Below the pieces are notes generated by a model. The model was not told where the DNA came from, made no database searches, and worked only from the letters and a program-made list of their open reading frames with translations. A DNA stretch of 64,000 bases, taken from Cornus controversa (lineage: Eukaryota; Streptophyta; Magnoliopsida; Cornales; Cornaceae). The position numbers and the translations under genes are program-made. The stretch lies in contig CM048845.1 of assembly GCA_026545225.1 (NCBI GenBank), positions 51,002,033-51,066,032 on the forward strand, given 5' to 3'. Below are positions 42,630 through 54,879 of the stretch, one piece after another. Each line of letters begins with the position of its first letter. Within the stretch, counting starts at the first letter, position 1.

Positions 42630-43511
42630 ATGTCATTTCAGTATGAGTATCCTTCAGAGGCATGTTTTGATCAATTTGGTTGTGTTATGGAGAATGTGAG
42701 TGAAAATTCAATGGATGTGTCTAAAAAATTAGACATATTATCATGGAGATTGGACCAATTTATGCCCTTTAGTAATGCTACTCCTACTCACTCGTCCATA
42801 CCATATGAGTCATGTGCATGTTGCTTTAATCCTTTTCATCATGTGATAAATTGTCCTACTACGGGACAATATTATGATTTTTATCCTGAATACACACATG
42901 AAAATTTTTCTATACCGAGTGATGATCCATTTTATCATACTTATTCTCCGGGATTTGAGGACAAAGTTTTGGTTGCCCTTGGCAAACTTGATGAACAAAT
43001 TGGCAAACATGAAGAACAAACTAAATTGTTAAATTCACATTCACAATCCATAGCTAGGCTAGAAGTTCAAATCGAGGAAATAACCAATGCTTTGAATTGT
43101 GAGGATCAAGAGGAACTTCCAAGTCAGCCCATGACTAATATTGAACTCACACAACCAATTGAGTTAGACCATGCCCCCTTTGTGGAACCATTACCCATAC
43201 CGGACTCCAAAACATTACATGAAGAACTTAAGTGTGATCACTTAAGTCCTAATGAGAGTCCACCTTTTACCTTTGTTTTTGACTTGAGTAGTGACAAATT
43301 AGATATCAATGAGAAAATTAGTCAAGAACAAGTTAAAGGGTCATGTTTTCCTGAATTAGTCGAATTTTATTCGATTGATTCATTTTTCTTAAAACCTCAC
43401 ATTGATATAGATAAGAGGTGCCTAAAAATTGTTTGGATTCCGGCACAAGAAAGTGAGGACAAAATAGGGGGGACACTCTTAGAGCTCCTCAAGAGATGTG
43501 GTATAGGGTGA
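42630..43511 (+). CDS. 293-residue gag-like protein of the young Athila-like element
   Basis: An uninterrupted frame from ATG 42630 to a TGA at 43509-43511. Residues about 50-75 contain CACCFNPFHHVINCPTTGQY, a Cys/His cluster reminiscent of a degenerate zinc knuckle. About residues 110-150 (DKVLVALGKLDEQIGKHEEQ, LNSHSQSIARLEVQIEEI) form a heptad-like coiled coil. The C-terminal half is acidic and Pro-rich and ends in LLELLKRCGIG. Similar short proteins are typical of non-autonomous Athila relatives. No protease, RT or integrase motif is present. It could act in particle assembly or RNA packaging; this is inference. Confidence 0.7.
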   Translation: MSFQYEYPSEACFDQFGCVMENVSENSMDVSKKLDILSWRLDQFMPFSNATPTHSSIPYESCACCFNPFHHVINCPTTGQYYDFYPEYTHENFSIPSDDPFYHTYSPGFEDKVLVALGKLDEQIGKHEEQTKLLNSHSQSIARLEVQIEEITNALNCEDQEELPSQPMTNIELTQPIELDHAPFVEPLPIPDSKTLHEELKCDHLSPNESPPFTFVFDLSSDKLDINEKISQEQVKGSCFPELVEFYSIDSFFLKPHIDIDKRCLKIVWIPAQESEDKIGGTLLELLKRCGIG

Positions 43512-43705
43512 ACCTTCCATCAAAAGTAGTAGTTAGGAAGTGTGTGTTTTTCTTTTCATTTATTTTTTTTTTCATTTTAATTATTATTTGTGTTTGTTTT
43601 TCATTTTGTTACATTCATTTTATTTTATTATTTTTTTTTCCTTTTAATATTTTTTTTTCCTTTTAATATGCGTGGTGTGTAGTTGTATTTTTTATGACAG
43701 GTTCT

Positions 43706-43867
43706 TGCATCCAAGTTTGGGGGGATGGCCAACCCTTATTCATGTGAATGCTTTGCCAAATTTTTACATTTCTACCACCACGGTAATATTGTTCTATCAC
43801 TTACCATACGCTTTATATTTTTGTTACACATTGAGGACAATGTGTGATTCAAGTTTGGGGGTAAGGA
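43706..43867 (+). other. Internal polypurine-like tracts and conserved hairpin
   Basis: CAAGTTTGGGGGG at about 43711. A hairpin ACACATTG-AGGA-CAATGTGT lies at 43826-43845, and a second AAGTTTGGGGG at 43851-43861. The latter duplicates the true polypurine tract (about 45072-45084). Confidence 0.6.
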
Positions 43868-44269
43868 AGAACACTTTTGTTTGTTTATTTATTTATTTAT
43901 TTTAGGTTGTTTTGTTTTCAGTTTAGATGTTTTAACACCAATCAAGAGTTTAATACTTTATGTAGGTTCTTGACTTGCAATTGTAGAGTATGTGTAAAAT
44001 TTCTAGAAACTATGGTTTGAATGCAGTGGTTTAAGTCGTTATTTGCATTGACATGACTTGGAGTGGTTGACTCTAGTTCTTTTCACAATTCACATGCACA
44101 CTAGTAGAGTTAGTGGGGTTTGTACTTGGCTTTGAGTATCAATTATGATTGCTGAATATAAGTCGGTATCCCTTGAGAATAAACATTTTAAACATGCTAT
44201 ACTTAAAAATATATATATATAGTAAAATAAAAAAATATAAAATAAAAATAAAAATAATAATCCTATGGT

Positions 44270-44580
44270 TTGTGGCCGTTTTGGTTCGAGTTATTAGGTC
44301 CCTCGAGGTATCTTGAAACCTGGTGCCCTAAAGCCATTTGGTTTGGGAGTCACAGGCTGAAAGCTCGCTACATGGACCAATTCGAAAGCCTAATAAACCT
44401 AGGCATTGCGTTTTTGGTTAATCTATGGTTTGTGGCCGTTTTGATTCGAGTTATTAGGTCCCTCGAGGTATCTTGAAACCTGGTGCCCTAAAGCCATTTG
44501 GTTTGGGAGTCACAGTCTGAAAGCTCGCTACATGGATCAATTCGAAAGCCTAATAAACCTGGGCATTGCACAACCATATC
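44270..44580 (+). repeat. Tandem duplication, 160-bp unit x2, containing the conserved 105-nt block
   Basis: ATGGTTTGTGGCCGTTTTG..CCTAATAAACCT is repeated at 44266-44425 and 44426-44575 with few changes. The block's boundaries TTATTAGG and CCTAATAA are complementary within each copy. Confidence 0.85.
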
Positions 44581-45084
44581 AAAAAAAAAAAAAAAAAAAT
44601 TGCATGTGTTCATGTTTTGAGTGATACATTCAATAAGGGGATCCAATAAATTGAAGGGACTTGTAATTGCTCACTCAAGGCCGGGTTAAATCACATTGAT
44701 GAATGCTAGTTCACTTTTCATGAGGGGGCTAGAGTTAGTTTCTTTGAGTTGTGATTGATGTAAATTTTGGGTGAGAACCATTGTTTTGAATTATGGGGTT
44801 TAGGGATTTGAAAGTATTCTTCAATGCAAGTCTTTTAACTGCATTTTGTAATCTTTGTCTTGATTAATGTTTGAAATAGGAATTTTGGCATGTTTGTGGG
44901 TAACATCTCTGGAAACCCTCACGAGACTTCACTCGTCCACTAGGGGTAACCTAGGGGTTTAAAAGGCTTGTTACATATGCTAAATGCAATCGGATCTCCC
45001 ACGAAAGAGGAAGTAGTTTAGTTGTTTTATTTCATTTTTAGTTGTGTATTGCTAAGAGACTAGCAATATATAAGTTTGGGGGTG

Positions 45085-46605
45085 TGATAAGTAATGAATA
45101 TTGCATATTCAATGCCCTTAAAATTATATGAATTAGTGTCTTAGTAATATTTATTTCATATTTTTTATTAATAATTTTAATATTTTTATGATTGTAGGTG
45201 ATTAAGGGTAATTCTGATTAGGAATGGTGAAATCGGGCTACAAATGGTGCTCATTTAGTTATCACTGAAGCTTGGCCCATTAGAGATATGTTTATATTGA
45301 AGATCCAAACTAAATGGACTAAAGAAATGGGCTGGAAATGAATTTAAATGAAGAAAAGGAGCACGGGCCCATTCGCATAGAAGATTGGGCCAATTCAGGC
45401 CTAAAAAGTCCTGGACCCGTGTTGGTATTCAGACCATAACTCCGTACACGATTGTCAAAACGACCCAAACTCCGCGTGGGTTGAAGGAAATTCAATTTTG
45501 CACAATTTCATATTTCACGAAAATTTCCTAAAACGGACGTTTTCATCAACTTTCTGCCCTATTTGCGCAGCTGCCACTTTTTGGGCGCAAATGCCACTTT
45601 GTGAGGAGCAAGTGCCATTTTATTATGCGCACTTGCCACTTTGGGTAGGCCAGGTGTCCCGTTGGTTTGTTTTCGCAAAGTAAAAAGGAGGAAACGAAGA
45701 AAAACTAGGGTATTCTGGAGGGGGGAAGCAGAGAGAGATATATAGAGGCAATTCGTGACGATACGGGCAAGACGACGACGACTTCATCATCGTTCAAGCT
45801 TGGACCTCCGATCATGAACAACTAAACACCATTCCGGGGAAGTGATGTAACCCTAACCTATCTTTCAATGTATTAGCTTGTATATTAATTTGGGAATTAT
45901 TTATTTTGTGCATTGATTGTATAACCAAGACATAAACAACAGCTGTGCTGTTAGTTTTAATTTGAATGGATTATTTCATTGCATATTTACTTTTGTTCTT
46001 GTAGAATGAATGCATGTTTGCAGTGATTAGGGTTTAGTTCTTTTCAACTTCTGTGATTTTGTTAAGACAGGTTATACAATAGTTTTCACATATCATTCAA
46101 TTTAGAGTTTTTATAATTCGTACTAAGCGAAGATGGGTTATCATATCATTAGTTAGTCAGATGTATAGGCCATGCTTAGCGAAGACGAGTTATGCTTAAT
46201 TGTATGTTGAATGAATCCTCTTGATAGAACTGAATTTGGCTTGTAGCCATTCTTTTCTGAATGCATAGATTAAATGTCCCAAATTAGTACAACTTTCATT
46301 GTCAAAAGGTTAGTGGTGAAGTCAATTCCCAGGACCCTCTATCTCCAGTATCCATCATTTATTTATGTTATTTAATTTCAGCAACTTAATTTAAAAACAA
46401 AACAAATTCTCTTTCAATTAAATTAGACAAGATCTTGATAGCTTAACAACACAACCAATGCAGTCTCTGTGGGTTCGACCCCTACTCACCACTTTACTAA
46501 TTTTAGTAGAGTATTTGTAGGGTTTTATAAATTCTTTTTTGTCGAGGTGTAAAACAACAACGACATTATTCCATATTATTTTATCTGTGTTTTGCACGTC
46601 GAACA
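45085..46605 (+). repeat. 3' LTR of the young Athila-like element
   Basis: 1521 bp, nearly identical to the 5' LTR. Confidence 0.95.
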
Positions 46606-46610
46606 TCCCT

Positions 46611-47499
46611 ATTGAGTTCTTTTTTGCTTCAATAAAGGGGCTTTAGAATGCGCAAAGAATTACGAGATTGAATCATATCAAGGAGGGAGGTAGAAGGAAG
46701 GAGATAGGAAGGAGGGAGATAGAAAGTGAGGGAGATGTAGACTGAGAGATTGATTAGAGGAGGTAGGAAACAAAAAATTTAAGATAGAGATGTAGAGTAA
46801 GAAGATATAAGAGCAATATTGTGTGAGAATATTGTGTTTGAGAATAATTTCCCGTGATGCAATATTTGTGAAGTGATTGTTGAACCCTGAACTAGGACTT
46901 CCTTTCTTTTATTTATAGGAATTTAGTACAACTAACTTCCTAAATTTAGGTTACAAAATAATAATGGAATAAAATAATTATATAAAAAGAAATAAACAAA
47001 ACATATCACAATGCTCTGTGTCTTCAAGCCCCAACAAGATAGCGTATCATTCCAAACTTTTAGATTCGAAATCCCACTTGGACTTATCCACAAAGCCAAC
47101 TTTTAATCAATCTGTCATAGTCTTCATAGGGTCCTACTCCTACTCAACTTCATCTTCATGTCTTTAGTATAGCTGATCTTACGACAACCCTATTTGTGTA
47201 GAGTCCACAATGTATCAAAGTCTTCAATTTAATATTAATACATCTTAGACTTATATATATCTGAATTATATATATATATATATACATATATTTCACACAT
47301 AAGAGTCCATATATGTCCGAAGTCCGAAGTCTTCAAATGTACCTTTAAGAGTTCAAAATATCTATAACTCTATCCTGTCATCCTTCACAGGGTCCATAGT
47401 TCAACAAATACCTTCCCATTAATGTAACATATCCCAATTTTGTAATAGTCCATCTTCAATATAAACTGATCATATATATATATATATACACACACATAC
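46611..47499. repeat. Intergenic spacer, copy of 17352-18781
   Basis: Continues the ancestral spacer after the insertion and lacks the TRIM (empty site near 46830). (AT)n and (CA)n runs; no gene. Confidence 0.85.
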
Positions 47500-47680
47500 T
47501 GTAATACTCCGCTCCAACATATGGTATGATATTGTCCGCTTTGGGCCTAAGCCTGTACAGTTTTGCTCTTGGGTTTTACCCCAAAAGGCCTTATACTATT
47601 TGAAGATAACATACTACATATAAGCACATCCTCTTTTCCACACCCAGGCGATGTGGGATGGAGCACCCTGTACCCTGTCA
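47500..47680 (-). mobile_element. Solo or partial TRIM terminal repeat (copy of 18782-18962)
   Basis: The USE (reversed, CGATGTGGGAT 47649-47659) and TATA (CATATAA 47617-47623) are retained with the 25-bp spacing. Confidence 0.85.
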
Positions 47681-50600
47681 GTGAGGAGGTGAACACTAAA
47701 GAGAATAATGTGAGTTGTTTAACGAATGATTTGATTTAGACTACTTGACAGGTCATTGTGGGTAGTCTAGCTTATTCCACTTATACTTATGTGGTTGATG
47801 CTGTATTGCAGCACTGTCAAATAATGAGGGATTATAGGAAAGGATAGGGGGAGAAACGAAATGATAGATACTTCGCTAGCCATATAGTGGAAAAGAAAAA
47901 TGGAAATAGCAGGGTAATCTTTTCAATAGATGAACTATGGGAGGGTCTACAATGTCATACCATATAATGTGCAGGCTCTTCGGCGATCGAGGGTAGGGTT
48001 CCGATAAAGGGTAACTTTAATCGTGTTTTTATTTAATACTGAGGCATCTCACTATTTTGTGTCTCAATTGTTTGTTAGGATAGCGGGTATACTTACTCAG
48101 TCGTGTAGTTCTCCACTTACTATAGCTACACCATTGGGAGTTAGTACGTTATTAAGGGAATGCTATAGTCAAGTCACTATAGGCATTCGCAGACTAAGGG
48201 TCGTGGCAGACCTATTGGTCCTAGACATAAATTCATATGATGTCATACTTGGGATGGATTGGTTATCGCATTATCTTGCTCATGTTAATCGCCATGATCA
48301 AGCAATTCTTTTTGTTATACCGGATCAGGAGGTGTATTTGGTTGTTATACCGCAATTAAATGAAGGGTCTAGAACTCGCCTATTCTTTATTAGTGAAGAA
48401 TCTCTAGAGGGAAATATAGTTTTTATGAATTCCATTCCAGTGGTGCGAGACTTTCAGGATGTGTTTTAGGAAATTCCAGGACTACCACCGAGTTGGGATA
48501 TAGACTTTGTAATTTACGTAGCTTTAGGCACCAAGCCTACTTCTAGGTTAGAGGAGGATAATGCCAGACATCTTTGTATCATTTTGTAGACACTGAGAGA
48601 TCAGAAGTTGTATATAAAGTTTGAGAAGTGTGATTTCTGGCAGGGGGAGATGAAGTTCTTGGGTCACGTAGTATCTAAGAAAGGGATAGCGGTTGATCTA
48701 AGGAAGGTGTCTGCATTATTGGAGTGGGGGCAACCTACCTTACCCATAGAGATTTGTAGTTTTCTGGGGTTAGCTGGTTATTGTTATAGGTTCATTCAAG
48801 GCTTCTCCAATATTTCTAGCCTGTCACCCATTTAACTAAAAATGGTGTGTCTTTCGTTTGGGATGATTCTTGTCAGGTAGCGTTTGATAAGTTGAAGAGC
48901 TGGTTGATAATTGAACTTGTCCCAACTACTCATCAGAGTGGTATTGAGTACTTGGTATTCACTAATGCGTCATTGCAGGGTCTGGAGTGTGTGTTGATGC
49001 AGGAAGAGAAACCGATATCTTATGCTTCATATAAGCTTAAGCCTCATGAGCTTAATTACTCGACTTATGACTTGGAGTTGGCAGCCGTGGTTTTTACTTT
49101 AAGGATTTGGAGGCATTACCTCTTCAGTGAGACCTTCAAATTGTTCAGCGACTACAAGAGTTTGCAGCATTTATTCTCACAAAATGAGCTGAATATGAGA
49201 CATCATAGGTGGTTAGAATTTGTGAAAGACTATCATTTTTCTATCCAGTACCACCCAGGGAAAGCGAACATAGTAGTTGATGCACTTAGTTGCTGACCCT
49301 ATGCTAGTTTATCTACCTTATTTGAAGCAGAGTAGAATGACTTAAGTAGTGTTGATGCCTTAGCTGATGCCTTTGTGGCATGTGTGGTGTTTAAACCTAC
49401 TATCATACGGAGAGTAGATACAGGTCAGCTTACTGACCTGCATTGAGTAGAGAAGGTGACGAGTTGAAATCTGGGGACCATTCTATATAGTGGGTAGAGA
49501 TGGATGATTGAGGTACAAGGTGATTAGTAGTTCCTCACAATGATGATTTGAGGAGGGCAGTGATGGGTGAGGCTCACAGTTCTCAGTTCTCGGTCCACCT
49601 GGGAGAGGATAAAATGTACTAAGACATGAAACAACAGTTTTGCTGGGCAGGTATGAAGAGGGACATAGCTGTATTTGTCTCTAAGTGCAGGACTTGTCAA
49701 ATAATCAAGATTGATCACCAGAGACCGCCGAGGTCTTTGCAACCACTACCTATACGAGAGTGGAAATAGGAGAACATCTTTGTGGATTTCATTGTGGGAC
49801 TTCCCACCTCACAGAGAAACCATGATACTATTTGAGCGATAGTGGACAGGTTGATGAAATCAGCACATTTTTTGCCAATTCGCTCGAGTTACACTTCAGA
49901 GCAATATGCGAAGCTTTACATTGCAGAGATAGTGAAGCTTTATGGTGTGCCTTTGTCCATTATATTGGATAGAGATCCGAGTTTTGTTTCAGGGTTTTGG
50001 GAGAGCATTCAGCAAGCAATGGGTACAGCCCTGCACCTCAGTACAGCTATCACCCTCAGACTGATGGTTAGACTGAGAGGGTTAATCAGATTCTAGAGGA
50101 TATGTTGCGAGTATGTCTACTCAACTTCAAGGGTAATTGGGAGAGTTACTTGCCACTGGTTGAGTTTACCTATAACAATTGTGATCAAAAGACTATTGGT
50201 ATGACACCATTTGAGGCTCTGTACAGACATCCATGTAGACCTCCGGTTTGTTGGTTGGAAGTTGGAGAGAACAGATTATTGGGTCCTGAATTCATTAAGA
50301 ACACTTTCGAGAAAGTTGCTCTTATTAGAGACCGTATGAGGACAGCACAGAGTAGACAAAAGAGTTATGCTGATGAAGAACTCGAGCATTAGAGTTCAAG
50401 GTGAGGGATCAGATTTTACTCAAAGTTGCTCCCATGAAGGGAGTGATGCGATTTGGGAGAAAAGGGAAGTTGGCACCTCGTTTTGTAGGATTTTTTTTTA
50501 TGATTACCGACATGGTTGGGGTGGTAGCATATAGACTGACATTACCAAACATGATGCACAAGGTGCACAATGTCTTTCATGTCTCTATGCTGAGGAAATT

Positions 50601-51949
50601 CTCTAGAGATGAGGATACTTACTAGCACATTGTGGTTGGAAAGATTGAATTGCAGCCAGATGCAACATATGAGGGGCAACCTTATTGTATTCTTGATCAT
50701 AGGGACCAGGTTCTTCGTTCTAAGACCATTCTGTTAGTTCGTGTTCAGTGGTGCCACCATAATGAGGCGAAGTCCACTTGGGAAAGGGAGGATGACATAA
50801 AGGCAAAATATCCAGAGCTTTTTATTTCAAGTATTTGGGCGAATTTCAAAGACAGAATTCCTCTTTTTAGGGGGGACGAATGTAATACCCCGTAATTTTG
50901 GAGGTCTTTTAATTTTAATTTAAATGCTTTATTTCTTTTATTAGTTAAATTGAATTATTTTATTGGTTGGATTAAATTCTTTCACTGCTTTAAATATTGT
51001 GGTGTAATTTACTTTATTTTTATTTTATTTCATTTTATTTTATTTTATTTGGACTGGGTCATTATGTTTCTTTATTTTAATTTTGGATTGGGCTAGGGAG
51101 GAATCTGGGTTGAGTTGAGCTGGAATGGTTGGGTTAGGTGTACTTATTTTTGATAGGCTAGGGTTTGTTTTATGAATTTTTTCTTTTAATTTTATTTAGT
51201 CTTAATTAGTTTTCTGAAAAAAAAAATAAATGAAAAGAAAAGAGGGGATTAGGGTTTCTACCTTTAGCTTACGCGCAGAAACTCAGAGTGTAGACGAAAG
51301 AGAGGATGGAGAGAAGGAGCGATCGTGTGGATGGATTTTGAATCATCGAAGAGGCAAGTTCGACTCTTCTCTTCCCCTTTGAATCTGTATACATAGACTA
51401 AATCCTGTAATGTGTATATTATTTGTGGCATTTTTTTAAATATTTCATTTTGGTATAAAATTGATTTTTATAAATCTGATTTTTTTCTGTGAATTATGAT
51501 GTTTGTGAAATTAAATTGGCAATTGAGAATTGGTGTTGATATTTATTTATACACATATAGATACATGCATACGTGTATACGATGAATATAATGATATGTT
51601 AAGTTTAAATTTGTGGACGTTTATTGTAGAAATTTGGGGTTTGTTGAGTGGTTCTTGCAGGATTAAATTTACCCTTGAACATTTGGGAATGGATCATGGA
51701 GGAATTTAAATTTAATTTTTTGTTGAAGAACCGTATAAGTTGTGATTTGGGGGTTTTCATTTCGGGACATTTTTGATAGAGCTTTTGGTACCAATAGATA
51801 GCTTACGATGAGAGGAGAAAATCGATATAAAATTTGGGTTGAACGGGGGCCAAAAAATGGCAAGAAAGGGGCTGCTTGCGCACATAAATAGTGCGCGCAG
51901 GCTGGGGGTTGAAATTTTGAAAAAAATTATTTTTTAAACATACTTAGAT

Positions 51950-52520
51950 ATTTCATAAAATTCTCAAATTTTTACTGTAACTTCCTAGAGGTTAAAGGAA
52001 CTTGGGTTTAAATTTTTATGCCGAAATGAGCTTCTCTTATAGTTCAATTGATTTTTAAAGTGTCCAAAAATTGGGATTTTCACCTTCTTTTATTTTAGAA
52101 AATACTTTTATAATTTCACAAATTTCCAAATTTTTACTGTAACTTCCTGGAGGTTAAAGGAACTTGGATTTAAATTTTCATACCGAAATGAGCTTCTCTT
52201 TTACTTTTATTGATTTTTAAAGTGTCCAAAAGTTGAGTTTTTCATCTTCTTTTATTTTAGAAAATACTTTTATAATTATAAAAATTCCCAAATTTTTAAT
52301 ATAACTTCCTGGATGTCAAATGAACTTGGGTTTAAAGTTTCATCTCGAAATCAGCTTCCATTGGTGTTCAATTAATTTTTAAAGTGCCTAAAATTTGGGT
52401 TTGCTCCTTCTTTTATTTGTAGAAAATATTTTAAAATTCCAAAAAATTCTAGAAAAATTTAGATAACTTTATAGGGATAAAATACACCTATGTTTTAAAT
52501 TTTAGGTGGAAATGAGTTTC
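51950..52520. repeat. Tandem repeat in the LTR, about 165-bp unit x3-4
   Basis: TTTTTACTGTAACTTCCT..GGTTAAAGGAACTTGG, CGAAATGAGCTTC..TTT and TTTTTAAAGTGTCCAAAA recur three times, plus a diverged fourth. Confidence 0.85.
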
Positions 52521-52959
52521 CCTTGTACTTTTATCGATTTTAAAGTTTGCCTAAAAAATTATGTTTTATTTTATTTTGCTGGAAAAATATATCTTTTTAA
52601 AAATTCCTAAAAATTCCATAAAATTAGAGAATGTTTAAATAGGGTTCTTAGAAGCATAATAGGCCCAAGAACTTAAATTTGAGTTAGGTTTTGACTCCCT
52701 TCAAGGTTTAGATAAATTGGAGGTTTGATTAGGTGTTTGCTTCTAAAGTGGATAATTGTGTTCTTTGATTTATTTGAATGTATTTTCCTTTGAAGTTATA
52801 AATGTTAATGCAATAGTTGATTTTACTTTACTTGTGAACGAGTTGTCTTATGGTGATGATTGCATATCGGATAACTTAAATCACTTTGTTTGTGCAAATT
52901 AAAATCATGATGTACCTTATTTTTATTTTATGTTTCATATTGGGAATGAGGCATGTAAG

Positions 52960-53135
52960 CATTGTCAGGCGTGTCAGGATCACCCATACCTAATAAGGTA
53001 TCTATACATTATATTTGGCATGTCAGGATTGCCAGGCGTGTTAGGATCGCCCATACCTAATAAGGTATCTATACATTATATTTGGCATGTCAGGATTGTC
53101 AGGCGTGTCAGGATCACCCATACCTAATAATAAAA
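52960..53135. repeat. Tandem repeat in the LTR, about 72-bp unit x2.5
   Basis: GGCGTGTCAGGATCACCCAT..ACATTATATTTGGCATGTCAGGATTG is repeated almost exactly. Confidence 0.9.
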
Positions 53136-53789
53136 TGCATGCATATGTTTCTTTATTTTTGAACTTATAGAATGTGTTCATTGTTGAATGATAAGGGTAT
53201 GTTGGGATAATGCATAAGGGGATTTTTATTTTTTTTGAAAACATGAATTGAATAAGGAATGACCTGGATGTTTACACCTATATTTATCTCTTGTGTCCCT
53301 CACACTAAGGGTATGTATATTAGTTCTCTGATTGGGATGTAGTAGATAGAACTTGCTTGTGGGTTTAACTCACTTTGTTGATATTTTAGGTCCCAGACAA
53401 GTTCCTCCGCGAGGATAGAGTAGTAGGGTTGGTTGTGGTAGGCATCTACTCTCATCGGTCACAAGGTAGGAACCTATCTTATTATTCAGGAGTCAAACAA
53501 TTAACTCGTTTGAAGATTTTGGTTGTTGGTTTAATTAGAGTCTTAAACTTTTGTTCATTCTCGTTAAGGGGTCCTTGGGTTACAGGACTTCCAAATTGTA
53601 TTACTAGACATATAATTATTTATTTATAGGTTATTTCAATTCAATGGAATTTTCTTTTTTAGCTTTTAGAAGTTATTTATTTCCGTCTTTTGTCCTCTAT
53701 GCTTGTTGCTATCAGTTGTTAACATTCCTCAAGTTTTGTGTATGAGACTGGCCACCTCATGCGTGAAATTTTCTGGGGGATATTTCACA

Positions 53790-54480
53790 CACACTACGTA
53801 TCAGTTGAACCACTTGAAACACTTCTCTATATAATGAGTAACTGAGGCCTTGCCCACTATTCGATCAATTAATCGACTAGGCTGGCCGATTATATTGTCA
53901 GCGTGTGTGCGGGCATGCCAGAGTCGTGAAATCGGATCAAGAGAAAAATCAGTTGGTAAAACACACTATCAAATAATGGAAATAAATGAAATACAAAATA
54001 AAATAAAATAAATGGTGTATATCCACAAGCAACATGTCTTCAAGTCCACTTGTTTGTAGCATATTATCCCAAGCTTTCACAGAGTTATAGTCATATTCAA
54101 ACTCATTTACATGACTTCTGTATAACTGATCATGTATGTAGCAAACTGATATAGCTCTTTCCCTAAACTCCCATAGAGTCCAAGTAACACATAGACTTAT
54201 CCACACAACCAGCCTGTCATAGCCCTTAGCCTTCTTAGAGTCCATAACTTAGCAAATACCTTCCTAATAATATAACATACCCTTGTAAGAGTCCATCATC
54301 AATGTAAACTGATCAACTACATAAATATATATATTATGTATCAGTTGAACTCCTTGAAACACTCTTTTGCATAATGAATAAGAGAGTCCTTGCCCACTAA
54401 AAATTCCATCAACACCTATCTTCAATCCCTCCACATTAGTTGGTCATTACAAGAAGAGACCTACACATTATTGCCCTTTC
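53790..54480. repeat. Diverged third copy of the intergenic spacer
   Basis: ATTCGATCAATTAATCGACT..GATTATATTGTCAGCGTG matches 17175-17235, and later parts match 18300-18770 and 23195-23330, in rearranged order. No gene. Confidence 0.7.
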
Positions 54481-54870
54481 CTTTGAACTTTGGGGCATCA
54501 TAATATTTTTTCTTCTTTATTTTGGGAGCATTAGGACAATTTGCAATGTAATGTCCTTGTCTTCCACATCCAAAACACTTTTGGTCTTGTAGTTGCTTGG
54601 GCTTCTTTCTCATCTTGAACTTTTTGAATTTCCTTGCAACATATGCTATTTCATTTTCAGACTTTTCTGAACCTGATCCTTGCTTGCTTCAAACTTCAAC
54701 TTCCTTAGCTTTCAAAGCTGATTCTTTCCTTGATACTGAGGGAGGTCCAATTCTCATCTCATAGGCAGTGAGAGATGATTCTAGCTCATCAATGGACATT
54801 TTGGAGATATCTTTGTCTTCAAGTATAGTAACCTTGGGATTGAACCTTTTATTCATGGTGAGCAGTATCT
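54481..54870 (-). mobile_element. copia gag fragment with one CCHC knuckle, fossil
   Basis: Minus-strand reading gives KCFGCGRQGHYIANCPNAPK followed by KIKKKKYYDA, a CX2CX4HX4C zinc knuckle of a Ty1/copia gag. No LTRs accompany it. It replaces the last HMA exon of NLR copy G. Confidence 0.8.
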
Positions 54871-54879
54871 TTTTGCTTT

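Larger units (their letters stand above)
40846..46605 (+). mobile_element. Very young non-autonomous Athila-like (Ty3/gypsy) element with one gag-like frame
   Basis: LTRs 40846-42366 and 45085-46605, both exactly 1521 bp, starting TGATAAGTAATG and ending CGTCGAACA. They differ at only about three sites by eye. With a plant rate near 1.3e-8 per site per year this gives well under 0.2 million years. The target duplication TCCCT lies at 40841-40845 and 46606-46610; the empty site is preserved near 17350. The primer-binding site TGGCGCCGTTGCCGGGG (from 42370) matches the tRNA-Asp type used by Athila-like elements. The polypurine tract AAGTTTGGGGGTG adjoins the 3' LTR. The interior is only 2.7 kb with one 293-residue frame and no pol, so it looks whole for a non-autonomous element and would depend on a partner. 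Confidence 0.92.
47681..53789 (+). mobile_element. Chromovirus (Ty3/gypsy), 5' end missing, broken fossil
   Basis: Parts in order: retropepsin region (48023-48469, with LLVLDINSYDVILGMDWLSH), a reverse transcriptase remnant (about 48608-48835), and RNase H (48847-49296, LNYSTYDLELAAVVFTLRIW). Integrase follows (about 49560-50390), then a chromodomain-like end (50632-50895, LLVRVQWCHHNEAKSTWERE). A polypurine tract (TTTAGGGGGGACGAA) and a 3' LTR (50881-53789, TGTAATACCCCG start) complete it. No 5' LTR or gag is seen. There are many breaks, so it is old. Confidence 0.88.
50881..53789 (+). repeat. 3' LTR of the chromovirus
   Basis: It starts TGTAATACCCCG right after the polypurine tract. The end is placed at ATATTTCACA by comparison with the partial LTR at 12060-12655. 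Length about 2.9 kb. It contains two internal tandem repeats, listed separately. Confidence 0.8.
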
